The notes: generated from the letters alone by a model not told the origin. Counted from the stretch's first letter, positions 1 to 10,665 are shown. The stretch is 30,576 nucleotides of DNA from Rhizoclosmatium globosum (GCA_002104985.1 MCGO01000339.1:1-30576); one strand, 5' to 3'. Numbers and translations are program-made.

Positions 1-1288
1 ATTCAATCTGCGCCTTGATTTTGGCTTTGGCAATTCGGTCTTCTTCCTTCTCGCGTTTCTTCTGTTCGGCAGCTTTCTTGAGCTCCAACTCAGCCATCTT
101 CTCCTTCATTTCAACCATTTCTTTTCCAGTCGTGCGGCGGACCTGAACAATGTAAATATATGTGTTTGTTGACAACGGGTGTTTTAAAAACAGTATGTAC
201 CTTCTCCTTTGCCTTACTCTCTTCAATCTCGGCCAGACGCTTCTCCTCCTTCTTTTGAGCCATTTTAATCTTGAGTTGCTCAAGCTTAGCTTTCTTTTCC
301 TCCTCAGTCAATGGCTTAATGACCTGAGTTGATTCTGAAAAGTTTTGGTGGCCCGACTTGACAGCATGGAATTCGGCGGCGGCAGCATCTCGCAGCAAAC
401 GGCCACAGTCATCGCATTTCAAGGAAGCAGCGGTTGCTTCGGCCTCGGTGATAGCATCATCATTCCCTTCAGCTGCACCAGTTTCATTAGATGCGACACC
501 AGCAGAACCCTCTGCTTTCGCCGTTCCAGAAGACTCTTCCACATCCATAAACGATTCATCAGGGTTCGCAAACAACCAGTCCATAGCGGGTTGAAGTCCT
601 GCATTCCCCGTCGCCTTCAACGCCGCAACCACACGCGACTCCGCGAATCCCATCTCAATAAGAACCTTCTTATCCGATTGAGAAACTGTGACTCCAGTCT
701 CCTTCTTCCCCACAGCATCCTGCTTCACCACACCACCACCGCCAACAACAGGCTTCTCATCCTTCCACGGATTCACATAAGAACCCCCAGCCTCCCCACT
801 TCCACTACCACCCCCAAGCGTCCGTCCCCCGTCGCCGGGAAACTACCCCCCTTCGGAGCCTTCATATAAACAAGACTCTCAACCTTTCCAATATCCGCGC
901 CAACGACTTCATCCACCTTCTGCCCCGCCTGGAAAAACATAAACGTTGGCATGGCACGCACGCCCCAGGTTCCCGAGATGTCTCTGTGCTGGTCTACGTC
1001 GACTTTTAGGAAAGGTACGGAAGGGTATTTCGAGGCGAGGGCTTCGTAGCGCGGGGCTACCATTTTGCACTTTTGAGGGAGTCGGGGTTAGGTGGATTTT
1101 GGTTGGGTTGGTTGAGGTGGGGTACATACTGGGCCGCACCATGTTGCTGTGAAGTCGACGATTGTGAGGGTTGGGGAGTTGATGTATGTGTTGAACTGGA
1201 TGGGTAAATGAGTTAGATGCATGTAGAAGTAGAGGGTTGGAGAGGGTACCTCGGATTCAGACGTGATTTCAATGACAGAGCCACCCAT
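1..1288 (-). CDS. Thioredoxin-UBA-zinc finger-UBX-type fusion protein (3' end outside window)
   Basis: Reading leftwards from the ATG at 1288, the protein begins with a short exon (MGGSVIEITSESE). A thioredoxin fold follows, with the active site WCGPCKMVAP split by an intron (donor GTATGT) and the cis-proline motif MPTFMFF. After a Gly/Ser linker comes a UBA domain (LIEMGFAESRVVAALKAT), then a CxxC-HxxxxGH zinc finger (CDDCGRLL...HAVKSGH) and a charged helix that continues over an intron off the left edge. The stand-alone paralogue at 9404-10549 shows that a UBX domain should follow. Family knowledge: UBA binds ubiquitin, UBX binds p97/Cdc48, thioredoxin reduces disulfides, so a redox-linked p97 adaptor is inferred. 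The frame breaks once, near 840-842 between thioredoxin and UBA; one extra T in a TTT run (coding strand) would restore it. The join could also be an unseen intron. Domain calls are strong; the exact exon structure is less so. Confidence 0.8.
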
Positions 1289-1387
1289 GGTTGTTTGTGA
1301 CGTAGTTTTTGGGGAAGGTTTTGGAAATATGAATATCAAATCAAACAGACTAGTAATGCGTGGCACTAAACCAGAACGAATCGGATT

Positions 1388-1981
1388 TTAATTAACAGTA
1401 AAGGAATTAATGAAGAAGTTTCCTACGACATGAATACCAGTGAACATGACCCAAACAGACAACCAATTCGATACTACCAGACCAGCTGAAATCAAGCACT
1501 CAATCACCGACAAATATCCAATCTCTTTCCCATCAAACTCTGCACTCTCCCCAGGAAAGAACCTCTTGTTCCCGCTTATATGGCTCCAAAGCCTCATCTG
1601 AACATCCACATAGGCCTATAAGAACAACCACCAATACTTCCGAATATCATCCGTCATAAGACATACATAACCCCCGCAACCGTTACGATCATCAGACTTC
1701 CCGCAAACAGAAACAAAACTATTAATGCGCTCTTTGTCTTTGAGCAAGGGATGAATACTGACAGTGTAAAAAGGCCGGCTGCAGATGAGTATGCGATCAA
1801 AAGAATGGATGTGATGAAGCCTAGGAGGTGGAAGAGCAGGAAGAGTATGACAGTAAAGATCAGCCCTGAAGTCTGCCATAGTAGCCCAACACGGAAGACG
1901 CAAGGAGGGAAAGAATTGGTAGACCGTATGAAAGATGAGTATCGTTTGTGTTTGGATCATTTTTGTGACTAAGTGCGACAT
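1388..1981 (-). pseudogene. Broken paralogue of the neighbouring multi-pass membrane gene
   Basis: Conceptual translation gives hydrophobic segments and the motifs TDDIRKYWWLF and FFPGES. These align with TDDIKEYWLLF and FFPRET in the gene at 2028-2609, so the two are tandem relatives. Here the frame is interrupted by a one-base gap around 1651-1660 (before TDDIR) and by an in-frame TAG near 1616. Together they separate the first hydrophobic part from the C-terminal part, which ends ...FFINSFTVN. A 47-nt GT-AG intron could in principle remove both lesions, but it would delete the motif conserved with the sister copy. I favour a decaying or mis-sequenced copy. The protein family is not recognised. 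Confidence 0.45.
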
Positions 1982-2027
1982 AAACTCAAAGTGGTCAACA
2001 CAAAGAGTACATCGAATTAACTATTAA

Positions 2028-2609
2028 CTAAATGAAGAGGCGAAAGAATCTACCTATGAGAGTACCTATAAATGCACACCAAGAAGCATAACTCCAACTG
2101 CCACAATATTCAAGCAACCAAACAACAACAATGATCCACTCAACCAAAGACAACGCCATCAATCGCCGTACATCCGGTGGAGTCTCCCTCGGAAAGAAAT
2201 GCACGTCCCCAAGTCCAAACTGCCAGACACCATTTGGAAACACCACACAGGGCCCAGAAAGAACAGCAACCAGTATTCCTTGATATCGTCTGTCTTCCAT
2301 ATGTAATATAAACCGGCGATTGTTGGGACAGTGAGGCTGTAGAGGAAGAGCAAAGCAACGGGGAGGGAACTTCGTTTCGAAGGGACTGCAAATAACATCG
2401 TCATTGCGAGGAAGCCGAATGCGAGTGAGAGGGTTGTTGTTGTTATGATTGCTATGATGTATGAGGGACTCAGCTGAGAACAAGGACGCAAGGATGGTCA
2501 AGAAGCCGATGATGCCATAGTAATACGTGGCAAAAGCAAGAGCAAGTAGGGCAGCTGTGATAGCGGGAAAGGAGAGTTGATTTGAGAGATGAAGAAGGGT
2601 TTCAAACAT
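2028..2609 (-). CDS. Small multi-pass (about four-helix) membrane protein, family unknown
   Basis: The ATG at 2609 starts MFETLLHLSNQLSF, followed by a hydrophobic helix. Further left are a second helix (LAFGFLAMTMLFAV), a third (ALLFLYSLTVPTIAGLYYIW), the motif TDDIKEYW, a loop with FFPRETPPDVRR and a last helix (LVEWIIVVVWLLEY). The segments lie in different frames. A 58-nt intron (GTATTA...CTGAG) could join the first two blocks, and a 47-nt intron or one missing base near 2215 could join the last two. Comparison with the sister copy at 1388-1981 favours the missing base at the second junction, because QM-x(2)-W-x(7)-FFP then aligns without gaps. I do not recognise a named family. The role is unknown; it is a membrane protein by hydrophobicity only. 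Confidence 0.45.
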   Translation of the reverse strand: MFETLLHLSNQLSFPAITAALLALAFATYYYGIIGFLTILASLFSAESLIHHSNHNNNNPLTRIRLPRNDDVICSPFETKFPPRCFALPLQPHCPNNRRFILHMEDRRYQGILVAVLSGPCVVFPNGVWQFGLGDVHFFPRETPPDVRRLMALSLVEWIIVVVWLLEYCGSWSYASWCAFIGTLIGRFFRLFI

Positions 2610-2808
2610 AATTCTATGATAAACACTTCACATGTCTTTTATTTCTTTACCTATAATGATGTAATGGATGGGTATGCTAGCATCACCTCTATATTATTGT
2701 GCAATAATGTGAACTGTTCCCTTTCGTTGGCAAGGATTCCGGCAGTTTCAGCATCTGCAGCTGCAACAGCAGAATCAACACTGTAGAGAAGTATCCAAAG
2801 CAAGCAAT

Positions 2809-4849
2809 CTACGGTCCTTTCCTCCTGGATCTGTTGAGGAGTCTTCTGAGCTTTGGAAGAGCAAAACGAGTAGTGTTTGGAGCTCCAGGAGTTGCGTCAA
2901 CCTCAGAACCAGATTCAACCAATGGAACACGGATCAACGCGTTGAGTTCGTGTCTCTTGACGTTGACAAAGAAGAATGGAACGGTACGTCCGGCGTATCT
3001 GTTCAAGTCATCACGAACATCAATAAGAGCTTGCAATCCAGTGTAGTCAACGTGGTTCACAGCGGAGAAGTCAAGTACAACGGCACGGAGTCCTGGCAAA
3101 TAACTAATCCATCTTTTTCTCTCTTTGAGCACGTTCCTGAGTGTCATCGCACCACATACGGTCTCCATTGGTGAGGTGAGCGGCATAGTGTACTTGTAGT
3201 TCTTGATTACAGTGTCCTTGAGGCGGTCAACAAAGTAACCACTGTTTGGATAGGTCAAAGATTCTTCGATCTTGAAGACGAGAATACCCTGTGGGGCGGT
3301 AGTAATACCAGCAGATTCCTTCTTGAAACCTTCAGCCTCTGGATCAACCCAAGAGCCTTCAGCGGTACGAGCGAGAACTTTTACGGTGGGTCTGGCAATA
3401 CGAACCAAGAGAACCAAGACAGACCAACCGACAGACGCGTAGATACCAGTCTCAAGACTGGAAGCCAAAGTGACAATAAAAGCAATCACGAAACCAAGGA
3501 AATCAGTCAATTCAACTTCCCAGAGTCCCTTCAAAATCTTAAAGTTGATGATTTCTCCAATGGCAGGGATAATAATGGCAGACAAGACGGCACTTGGGAT
3601 ATAGTAGAAGACCCCAGTGAGAGTGAAGAGGGCGATAACGACAAGAATACCAGTCAAGAAAGTACCAAGTGGGTACGGACACCGGATGCAGACTTGATGG
3701 CAGAACGAGAGAAAGAACCAGTAGCAGGGAACCCACCTACAAATGAAGCAATCAAGTTGGTGAGACCAATAGCAACGACTTCCTGGTTGTTGTCTGTGAA
3801 GTAACCGTTGACACGACCGTAAGTCTTGACGACGGCAATGTGCTCGAGAATGGAAACAATGAAGACAGATGGAATTGCAGGGAGAATGAAGGAAGCGTAG
3901 GAGAGGGAAGTGTTTGGCTGACGGACGTCAGAGAGACCGTATGGAATGGTCTTGACAATGTTGAATACAACGTTCTTGTTGTCTTTGAGAGCGTAGGAGA
4001 TACCAGTGGTTGTAATCAAAACAATGGCGTTACGAAGGTATCCAACAAATCTGAGCCATGGGTATCTTTTTTGACCCCAACGAGTGAGATACTTGATCGT
4101 GAGAATGGTGACCATTGAGAAGACTCCAAAGAAGGCATCATATTGGGAACAGTGTTGATGCTGCTCAAAGTGTCATACAGCACTTGATAAGGGCGTTGTT
4201 GGTGTTGATGTTCTTAATTCCGAGAAGACCAGCAATTTGAGAGATGATAATCTGGAAACCAGCACCTGTAGTGAATCCAGCAATGACAGGAATAGGCACG
4301 AAATCAACGACAAGACCAAGTCTGAGTAAACCAACAGCGGTCTGGAAGATTCCAGTCCAAAAGGCAAGAGTGATGGCGAATGTAATTTGCTCGTTACTTC
4401 CATATTTACTTCCTGGCAAGTACGACGCAAAGTATTGACCCACGAGCAAAGAAAGGACGGCAGTTGGACCAATGGTAACGTCTGAATTGATAACGTTTAG
4501 ACACAGAAATATTGATTATGAGGTTGTCAAACAACCACTCACCCTTGGAAGTAGCGAACAAACAGTAAATGAAAAGACCAATGAAACAAGTGTACAATCC
4601 GAATTGAGGTGGGAGACCAGCCAGCTTGTTGGCATAAGAAATGGCTTGAGGAATGCAGACCAACGCAACAGTCAATCCAGCAATGAAGTCTCCAATAAAC
4701 CAGGTAGTGTTGTAACGACCAATCCATCCAGCAATAGGAAACAGTGACTTCAAGTACTGTTTAGTATAAGCTGGAATGTCCTGGGTGACGTCCTTGATCT
4801 GGCCCTTGATTCGGTCAATTTGAGACTCTGGCTCTTCGTAAGCTGGCAT
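2809..4849 (-). CDS. SulP-family sulfate permease with C-terminal STAS domain
   Basis: Start at ATG 4849 (MPAYEEPESQ). The N-terminal part shows the SulP signature region (GDFIAGLTVALVCIPQAISY, then GLPPQFGLYT). A 61-nt intron (4482-4542) precedes DVTIGPTAVLSLLVGQ. Later marks are VPIPVIAGFTTGAGFQI, the loop PYQVLYDTLSSINTVP, GGFPATGSFSRSAI, and a cytoplasmic STAS domain from about 3300 leftwards (AVVLDFSAVNHVDYTGLQAL). About 660 residues, plasma-membrane anion/proton symport expected. The frame is interrupted three times, at about 4191, 4139 and 3671. Each break acts as one missing base, and the family-conserved sequence continues in the new frame, so sequencing indels are more likely than decay. 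If the breaks are real, the gene is dead. It lies head-to-tail with the OPT gene. Confidence 0.85.
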
Positions 4850-5288
4850 TGTCTGAGTGAAGTTTGTGGGAGACAAATCAGGAACAACTCGATTGCGTTC
4901 TTATTGGCGTCAGAAACCGATTGCATCATTTGCAGTGGTGTGTTGACTTTGCACGGGCATTCGCCTGTGTGACGTCAAAATGGAGATTTCGCAAGATAGC
5001 TCGGCACGTGGAAATCGCGCAACCATCCATGTTGTCAAGCTTTTTGGGGAGAATTGAGAGGGTTCGCTGATGGCGAGATAACGCGTGCAAGATAACGAGT
5101 GGGGTTTGCACAATTTTGTGGCATTTTGCGTGGGATGTCGTGCTATTATCGCGCAAATGGTCTCACAAGCCACGAAATTCAACCTTTTCGTTTACAATAA
5201 ATGAATGATAAAGGAAGAAGAAGAGAAGTACAGTGAGGATCGACACCATTGCTTTACTTTATTGGCATAAATATAAACATCATCTAGT
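4850..5288. other. Intergenic: sulfate permease promoter and OPT 3' flank
   Basis: No credible gene. Small open frames exist on both strands but show no domain or coding bias. The left part should hold the permease promoter, since both flanking genes are on the minus strand. It is relatively rich in CpG-containing short words (several CGCGCAA-like motifs between 5010 and 5160) and holds one CACGTG palindrome. Confidence 0.6.
5005..5010. promoter_or_regulatory. CACGTG palindrome upstream of the sulfate permease
   Basis: CACGTG lies about 155 bp upstream of the permease ATG. In fungi this is the core site for bHLH factors such as Cbf1, which activates sulfur-assimilation genes, and Pho4. A single six-base match is weak evidence; only the position makes it of interest. 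Confidence 0.25.
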
Positions 5289-7749
5289 TTAAGCTTTGCA
5301 TGGGGTACCGTCATCCTTCTCAGTCAGACCTTGAGCCAAGTAGAAGGAACAGTCGTACTCATCGTAGGAAGCACCTGGGTAACAGTAATAATCCATCTTA
5401 ATCTTGACACCATCGGCGTTGGGGTTAAGAGCCCAGATAGGGAAAGCAACGTTGGCAAATCCGAGCAAGGAAACCATGAGAGAAACGAATCCGGCGCTTC
5501 CATCGAAAGCAGCTCCCATAACGTACAGGTACTTCTGGTAGAACTCCCTGTTCTTGATAAACAAGTACTGAGAAACGAAAGCGAGGACAAGTGGGACAAC
5601 GATGAAGACTTGTGGGTAACCAGCTGAACCGATAGAGAAGAAGATGGAGAAGTTGATCATGTGCCAGTACTTGGACTTGTAGATGTACTTGTTGGCCAAC
5701 CATGGCAAGAATGGAGCAACAGCACCAATCAAGAAACACCACAAGAGACCTTCGTAGAGTGATCCGATACCGAAGAAACGCTGAGGTCCGATAGCTCCCC
5801 AAATTCCTCCGGCAGAGTAGAAAGTCTGGTATCCGTTGTATCTCCACTCTGGCTTAGTGAGCAAGGACTTGTTCTGGAACATCATGAAGTAGGAAGCGGC
5901 GGTGGCAACAATCGCGTTACAGAAAGTTCCCCAGAACTGAGCGAAAACCATGGCATATGGTGGAATGTGGAGGTACTGACCAAGCTTCAAATCAGCAGTC
6001 AAGGCAAGAGCTTGAATCAAGTTGTTGGTTCCCCAAGACTTGAAGGCCATGACGGCAACAGTCTGTCCTGGAATCATAAGACCGATAACAAACTCAGTCA
6101 AGACGTTCAAGTATAAGGAGAAACCGGTGATAGCTGGAACGATTCCGAATGGCAAGATACAGATGGCAACCAAGAAGATGTTGAAGAAGATGGCCCACCA
6201 TGGCATGTTGAATGGAGTGAAGATGGAGACCAAAAGAGCGGCAACGGTGACAACAGCCAGGAAGGCGAGGTAAGCCCAGTCTGGAACATCTGGGTAAGCT
6301 TCCATCATCTTGACGTGCTTGTCGAGGGAATCGACTTCGTCACGGACTTGGCGGAAAGCGTTCATGGCTTGACGGTAGATATCCTTTCCGTACCAGAGGG
6401 CGACGTGGGAGATGGCAGCAGTGATGGACAAGAAAGAGCAACCGTACACAAGGGCGAAGAAGGATGTAATGTAGACTGGGGCGACATCGTTGTAGGCAGT
6501 AACGTTCAAGTCGTAATTCTTGGTTTTGTCAAAGAAGAATCTTGGGGAAACACGGGAACCTTGCTTCTTGGTTCCGTTCTTGGCACCGACGAACAAGTGA
6601 GGAGTGTTGAGCAATGGGACGCCGTTGTATGGGTCTTCGGTAATCTTCTCGTTCAATCCCCAAACGTCGTTCAAGTACATGACAGGAGCAAGAATCCATT
6701 GGAAGAAGATGATACCACTCAATTGAACCATCAAGGCCCAGAATGGAGAAGTGAAAACGTATGATCCGATGTAAGTCCAGTCAAAGGTAAGTCCGAAAAG
6801 ACCAATACCGTTGCTACAGGAAATAAAACGTTATTCTCAGCCTCGTAAAAATGAGATCAAACTTACTAAACAGATCCAGCAACAGTGTTGAACTTGGTCA
6901 AAACACCTGGACCGGCATTTCCACGACCACCAATCAAACATGAAAGGGCAACAGCCTGGAGAACTGGAGCCATGAAGGAAGGAACCCAAGCCCAAATACC
7001 CATTCCAATGAAAGCGAGCCAGAAGAACTTGAAACGAGACATGGTGTAACGGTTTCCAACAACCTCTCCAGACTCAACCTTGTGGAAAGAAGTGAACAAA
7101 GCAATCGTAGACATGGTAGATGGCCACCACATTGCAGTTGGACGGACCAAGAAACGACGAGTAAGTCCAGAAAGACCGTAACCCAAGAACTGAGTGACAA
7201 ACACAAACGACAGAGACTGGAAGAAGGTGATATCAGTGTTACCCATCAAGTCAGGCATAATCTGGGCGACAACGTTGTCGATTCCGTAAGGGACACCTCC
7301 ACAGGAAGCCATAATGTAGATACAGACGTGTTCCTTCAAAGAGAATGGTCCTGGGTTCAACACTGGGATGGACTTTGGCAAGACAGCAGCCAAGAAGAGA
7401 CCCATTGGGTATGAGAGGATCAAAGCAATGTTGGCTCCGACGGTGAAAGCTGCGGTACGGAAGGAGAGGGAGGTGTTGGCGAAGGAGAGGATAACGACCC
7501 AGAAGGTTCCGAGCAGGACGCTGCGGAAGGTGAATGCTGGAGTAGAAGGGTCGTCGGTTTGTGGAACGATGAAATCGCTGGATGTAATGATAAGTACAAC
7601 AGCTAAGGAATGTAAGTGACAACGTACATTCTTTCCTCGACCTCCTTGATATCATCGACTTCGACATCGTCCTCCAACTCTGGGTGAGCATGCTTGAGGT
7701 CCTCAATCTGCTGGTTCTTCTCAGCAGCAATCTGATCAGTAGTGGTCAT
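5289..7749 (-). CDS. OPT-family oligopeptide/glutathione-type transporter
   Basis: The start is ATG 7749 (MTTTDQIAAEKNQQ), followed by a hydrophilic acidic tail. A GT-AG intron near 7564-7612 joins EVEER to IDFIVPQTDDPSTPAF, and a second (about 6817-6867) joins NTVAGSV to YNGIGLFGLTFDW. The stop is at 5289, giving about 785 residues, the usual size for the family. The OPT signature NPGPFSLKEH is present, with many hydrophobic helices. The second family motif reads LHIPPYAMVFAQ rather than the usual KIPPR form. Proton-coupled uptake of small peptides at the plasma membrane is expected; some fungal OPTs import glutathione, others metal chelates, and sequence alone does not decide. The frame is intact throughout, in contrast to the permease next door. 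Confidence 0.93.
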
Positions 7750-8595
7750 TTCGATGCTTTTTTTTGAAGGGAAGCTGAGGAGAAGGGTTCTTTTTATGGC
7801 CTTGATGAGGTGGCGTTCCAAAAACAGATGATATTGGGTGGCACTCCAATAATTTGTGAAAATTTTGATTAAATGGCGAAAATTATAGGCCTGCACTGCC
7901 TCACTCGTGCCTCCGCCACTCAATACTCTCAGCCCAACGGACGCAATCTGTCTTTGTAGTTAGCTATCGGCCAGATACTGTTGTAGAATGGCTTTCGAAG
8001 TTGGGCTGCAGGTTCTTCGTGATGTATCTCGTATCAAGACACATTCAAAAAACATGAAACAGAATTTCAGTGGCTAAAGGTTCGAAGACCTCATTTGCAA
8101 GCCTCCACGCCACCTGTTATCACAACTATCCTGCGCTCTTCTCTGCCGTTATATAGAGCAACGCTTTCGTCTTTGCATGTAGTATTTTCTATTTAATCTG
8201 CTATGGATTGCCATCCATTCGTTCCAACCATTCTACACATTCATTTTTATGCTGTTGTCGATATCTACGCCACGGCCGCCACCTTCAAATATAAATAAAC
8301 CATTTTTCATTTTGTATCATAAACTAACTATGTATATAATATGTTGTAAATCCGAGATTCGATATCCTGAATGAGATACATTTATCCTATGGTTATACTC
8401 TCTTTTACTTCCAAACTCATGTACCCACACATTGTACTCAGTACTTTCTGCAGTTATGCACTCGCTTAATAAATACACTAAAACCAACGGCTCGTGCATC
8501 GAAAGTTTTGAACATTGGAACATTCCTCAAAAACATCATCTTAACACATAAAATTGAAGTTTACTGCACATTACTCAGTAGCAAGAAAAGGAAAC
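7750..8595. other. Intergenic: OPT promoter and thioredoxin 3' flank
   Basis: About 850 bp without a supported gene. The OPT upstream region contains an inverted CCAAT box (ATTGG at 7833-7837), 84 bp from the OPT ATG, and a direct CCAAT at 7846-7850. The rest is AT-rich with no repeat, RNA gene or conserved peptide that I can recognise. Confidence 0.5.
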
Positions 8596-9196
8596 TCAAG
8601 CAGTCGTAGCAGCACCTCCAACAAACCCTTCCAAAAGCCCTTCCAACTTTGCAATGTTTGTTCCAATCACTATACATACATGTCAGATTTTCACCTCTTT
8701 TGACAAGTTATTCTTATTTTTTTTTTACCTTCACCCTTCTGCACGCCGGCCTCGTAAACACGGAACGTCGGCATGGACCGGATCGTTTCAACTTCAGGGA
8801 GATTCTCGAGCTCGTCGATTTCGACTTTGATGAATGTTGCTGTTGGGTACTTTTCAGCGAGTTCGGCGTACCTGAATTTGTAGTGTTCAGTGAGATTTGG
8901 TTCGGGTTTTTGCAGAGATGGGAGGAACGTGAGTTGACTTACTTTGGGGCAACCATCTTGCAAGGGCCACACCATTCGGCTGTGCGGGATATCAAGTTAG
9001 GGGGTCATGACTCATGATCCGAGGTTGTGGAAGGATGAACTCGAGGGGACTTACCCCAAAAGTCTACAACTGTGATGGATGGCTTGTTGATTGCTTCAGT
9101 GAACTGAGGGGTGGTGCACGTTTAGTATGGACAAACTGTAAAGGTTTTGGAGATTTGCCGTACCTGGTCAGGAGTCTTGATTGCAGTGACGGACAT
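8596..9196 (-). CDS. Thioredoxin
   Basis: ATG at 9196 (MSVTAIKTPDQ) and stop TGA at 8596-8598. Four introns are visible, for example 8670-8728. The spliced product of 111 residues has the classic order: FTEAINKPSITVVDFW, active site EWCGPCKMVAPKY, IKVEIDELENLPEV, cis-proline SMPTF, and a C-terminal helix with TNIAKLEGLLEGF. It is a cytosolic disulfide reductase supplying electrons to sulfate-assimilation enzymes, ribonucleotide reductase and peroxiredoxins (family knowledge). It sits 207 bp downstream of the UBXN1-like gene on the same strand. A related thioredoxin domain is fused in front of a UBXN1-like part at the left edge. The first intron is at the same protein position in both; the second is shifted by several codons. 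Confidence 0.93.
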
Positions 9197-9403
9197 GGCG
9201 TTGTTTGTGAAGTTTGTTTTCTTGGACGGTCACGCACGGGGGATTATGCAACACAATCATTTCAAATCGCCACCAATGACGGAACTTTCGGAACATTATT
9301 AAATAATAATGAGTAAGAAAGAAAGAGAGAGAATGCGTATGATATTTTCATGAACTTAACCCCAAGTTTGATATGAATACAGACAGATGAAAGTAAAAAC
9401 AGA

Positions 9404-10549
9404 TTACAACACAGCAAGAGCAGCACTTGGCGCCAAACCCAAGTCTTTCAAGGATACCGCACTTTCGTCCAACACTTTTCTTGGGAACGTGGTGGCAAGC
9501 TTGAAAGTTCCAGGCGCAGCTCCAGTTTGTTCAGCAACGAATGCGTACACGGTAGACAGAGAATCAGAAGATTTAAATGTGTGAGTGAGTGGAGGACCGG
9601 AAGGCAGACGAAGCTATTCAGATGATACGATAAAGGGTTTGGGGTTTATGAAGGGAAATCAAGAAAATCCAACACACACCTGAATTCTGGCTTCAGCGTA
9701 TTCCTTTGGTCCAGCCGCAGAAGCAGCAGCAGCTGCAGGAACAGGCGCAGCAGCGGCAGCAACGGGAGCAACAGAAATTCCTTGTCTCTCCAACTTTTCC
9801 TTCTCAAGACGCGCGGCACGGTCTTTACGGTCCAATTCAATTTGAGCCTTAATTTTAGCTTTCGCAATACGGTCTTCCTCCTTCTCCTTCTTTTTAGCAG
9901 CAAGGGCTTTCGCCATTTCTAGTTCGAGCATTTTCTCCTTCATTTCAACCATTTCCTTCCCAGTAGTACGGCGGACCTGTAAGTGAGACATGAAGCAGAG
10001 TCAGTAGGGTTGAAGCGAAAAGGGATTCTGATGAAATCCAGGGTACCTTCTCCTTTGCCTTATTCTCCTCAATCTCGGCCAAACGCTTTTCCTCCTTCTT
10101 CTCTGCCATTTTAATCTTGAGTTGTTCGAGCTTCGCCTTCTTTTCCTCCTCAGTCAATGGCTTGATGACCTGAGTTGATTCTGAAAAGTTCTGGTGGCCC
10201 GACTTGACAGCATGGAATTCGGCGGCGGCGGCATCGCGCAGCAAACGGCCACAGTCATCGCATTTCAAGGAAGCAGCGGTTGCTTCGGCCTCGGTGATTC
10301 CGGCATCGAGGTCTGTGGTGGTGTCGGTTGAAGACGTTGAAGTTGTGTCTGGTTGGAGAGGGTTGTCTGCGTGTGCAAAGAGCCTTTCGTTGTTTTGGTG
10401 GGTAATTAATAAGAAGAGAAAGAAGAGCGAGTGACAAACCAGTCCATTGCTGCTTGAAGCCCGGCGTTGTTTGTTGCCTTCAGAGCCGCTGTCACTCGCG
10501 CATCTTCAAACCCCATTTCAATTAGTTGTTGCCGGTCGGAGGGTGCCAT
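9404..10549 (-). CDS. UBXN1/SAKS1-like UBA-UBX p97 adaptor
   Basis: Starts at ATG 10549 (MAPSDRQQ) with a UBA domain (LIEMGFEDARVTAALKAT...GLQAAMDW) interrupted by an intron within the Trp codon. Then come a Thr/Ser/Asp linker, the zinc-finger segment CDDCGRLL...HAVKSGHQNFSES, a long charged coiled coil with RRTTGKEMVEMKEKM, an Ala/Pro-rich spacer, and a C-terminal UBX domain (LRLPSGPPLTHTF...) carrying the FPR loop (TTFPRK) used for p97 binding. About 320 residues and four exons. Expected role: binding ubiquitylated clients and delivering them to, or restraining, Cdc48/p97. The zinc-finger exon is almost identical in DNA to that of the fusion gene at 1-1288. It is divergent from the first chitinase (234 bp between start codons). 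Confidence 0.9.
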
Positions 10550-10621
10550 TGAGTGCGATGTGCTTTGGTGTAGTGTGGTTAGTGGGTGGGTGGGTTGGTT
10601 TTGGAACCTCTTTTGCTTGGA

Positions 10622-10645
10622 TTTGTTTTGTTTTGTTTTGTTTTG
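10622..10645 (+). repeat. (TTTTG)n simple repeat
   Basis: Four full TTTTG units plus a partial one, in the short divergent promoter between the UBXN1-like gene and the first chitinase. It is probably a polymorphic microsatellite. Confidence 0.85.
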
Positions 10646-10665
10646 AAGGGACGATAACAAGGATG

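Noticed and set aside
1616..1665. Conversion of coding sequence to an intron in the broken membrane gene
   Set aside because: A 47-nt GT-AG segment would mask the frame gap and the stop, but the donor is weak and it would remove the conserved TDDIRKYW motif.
4864..5182. Small open frames on both strands between SulP and OPT
   Set aside because: No domain, no homology between them, and they sit where the permease promoter is expected.
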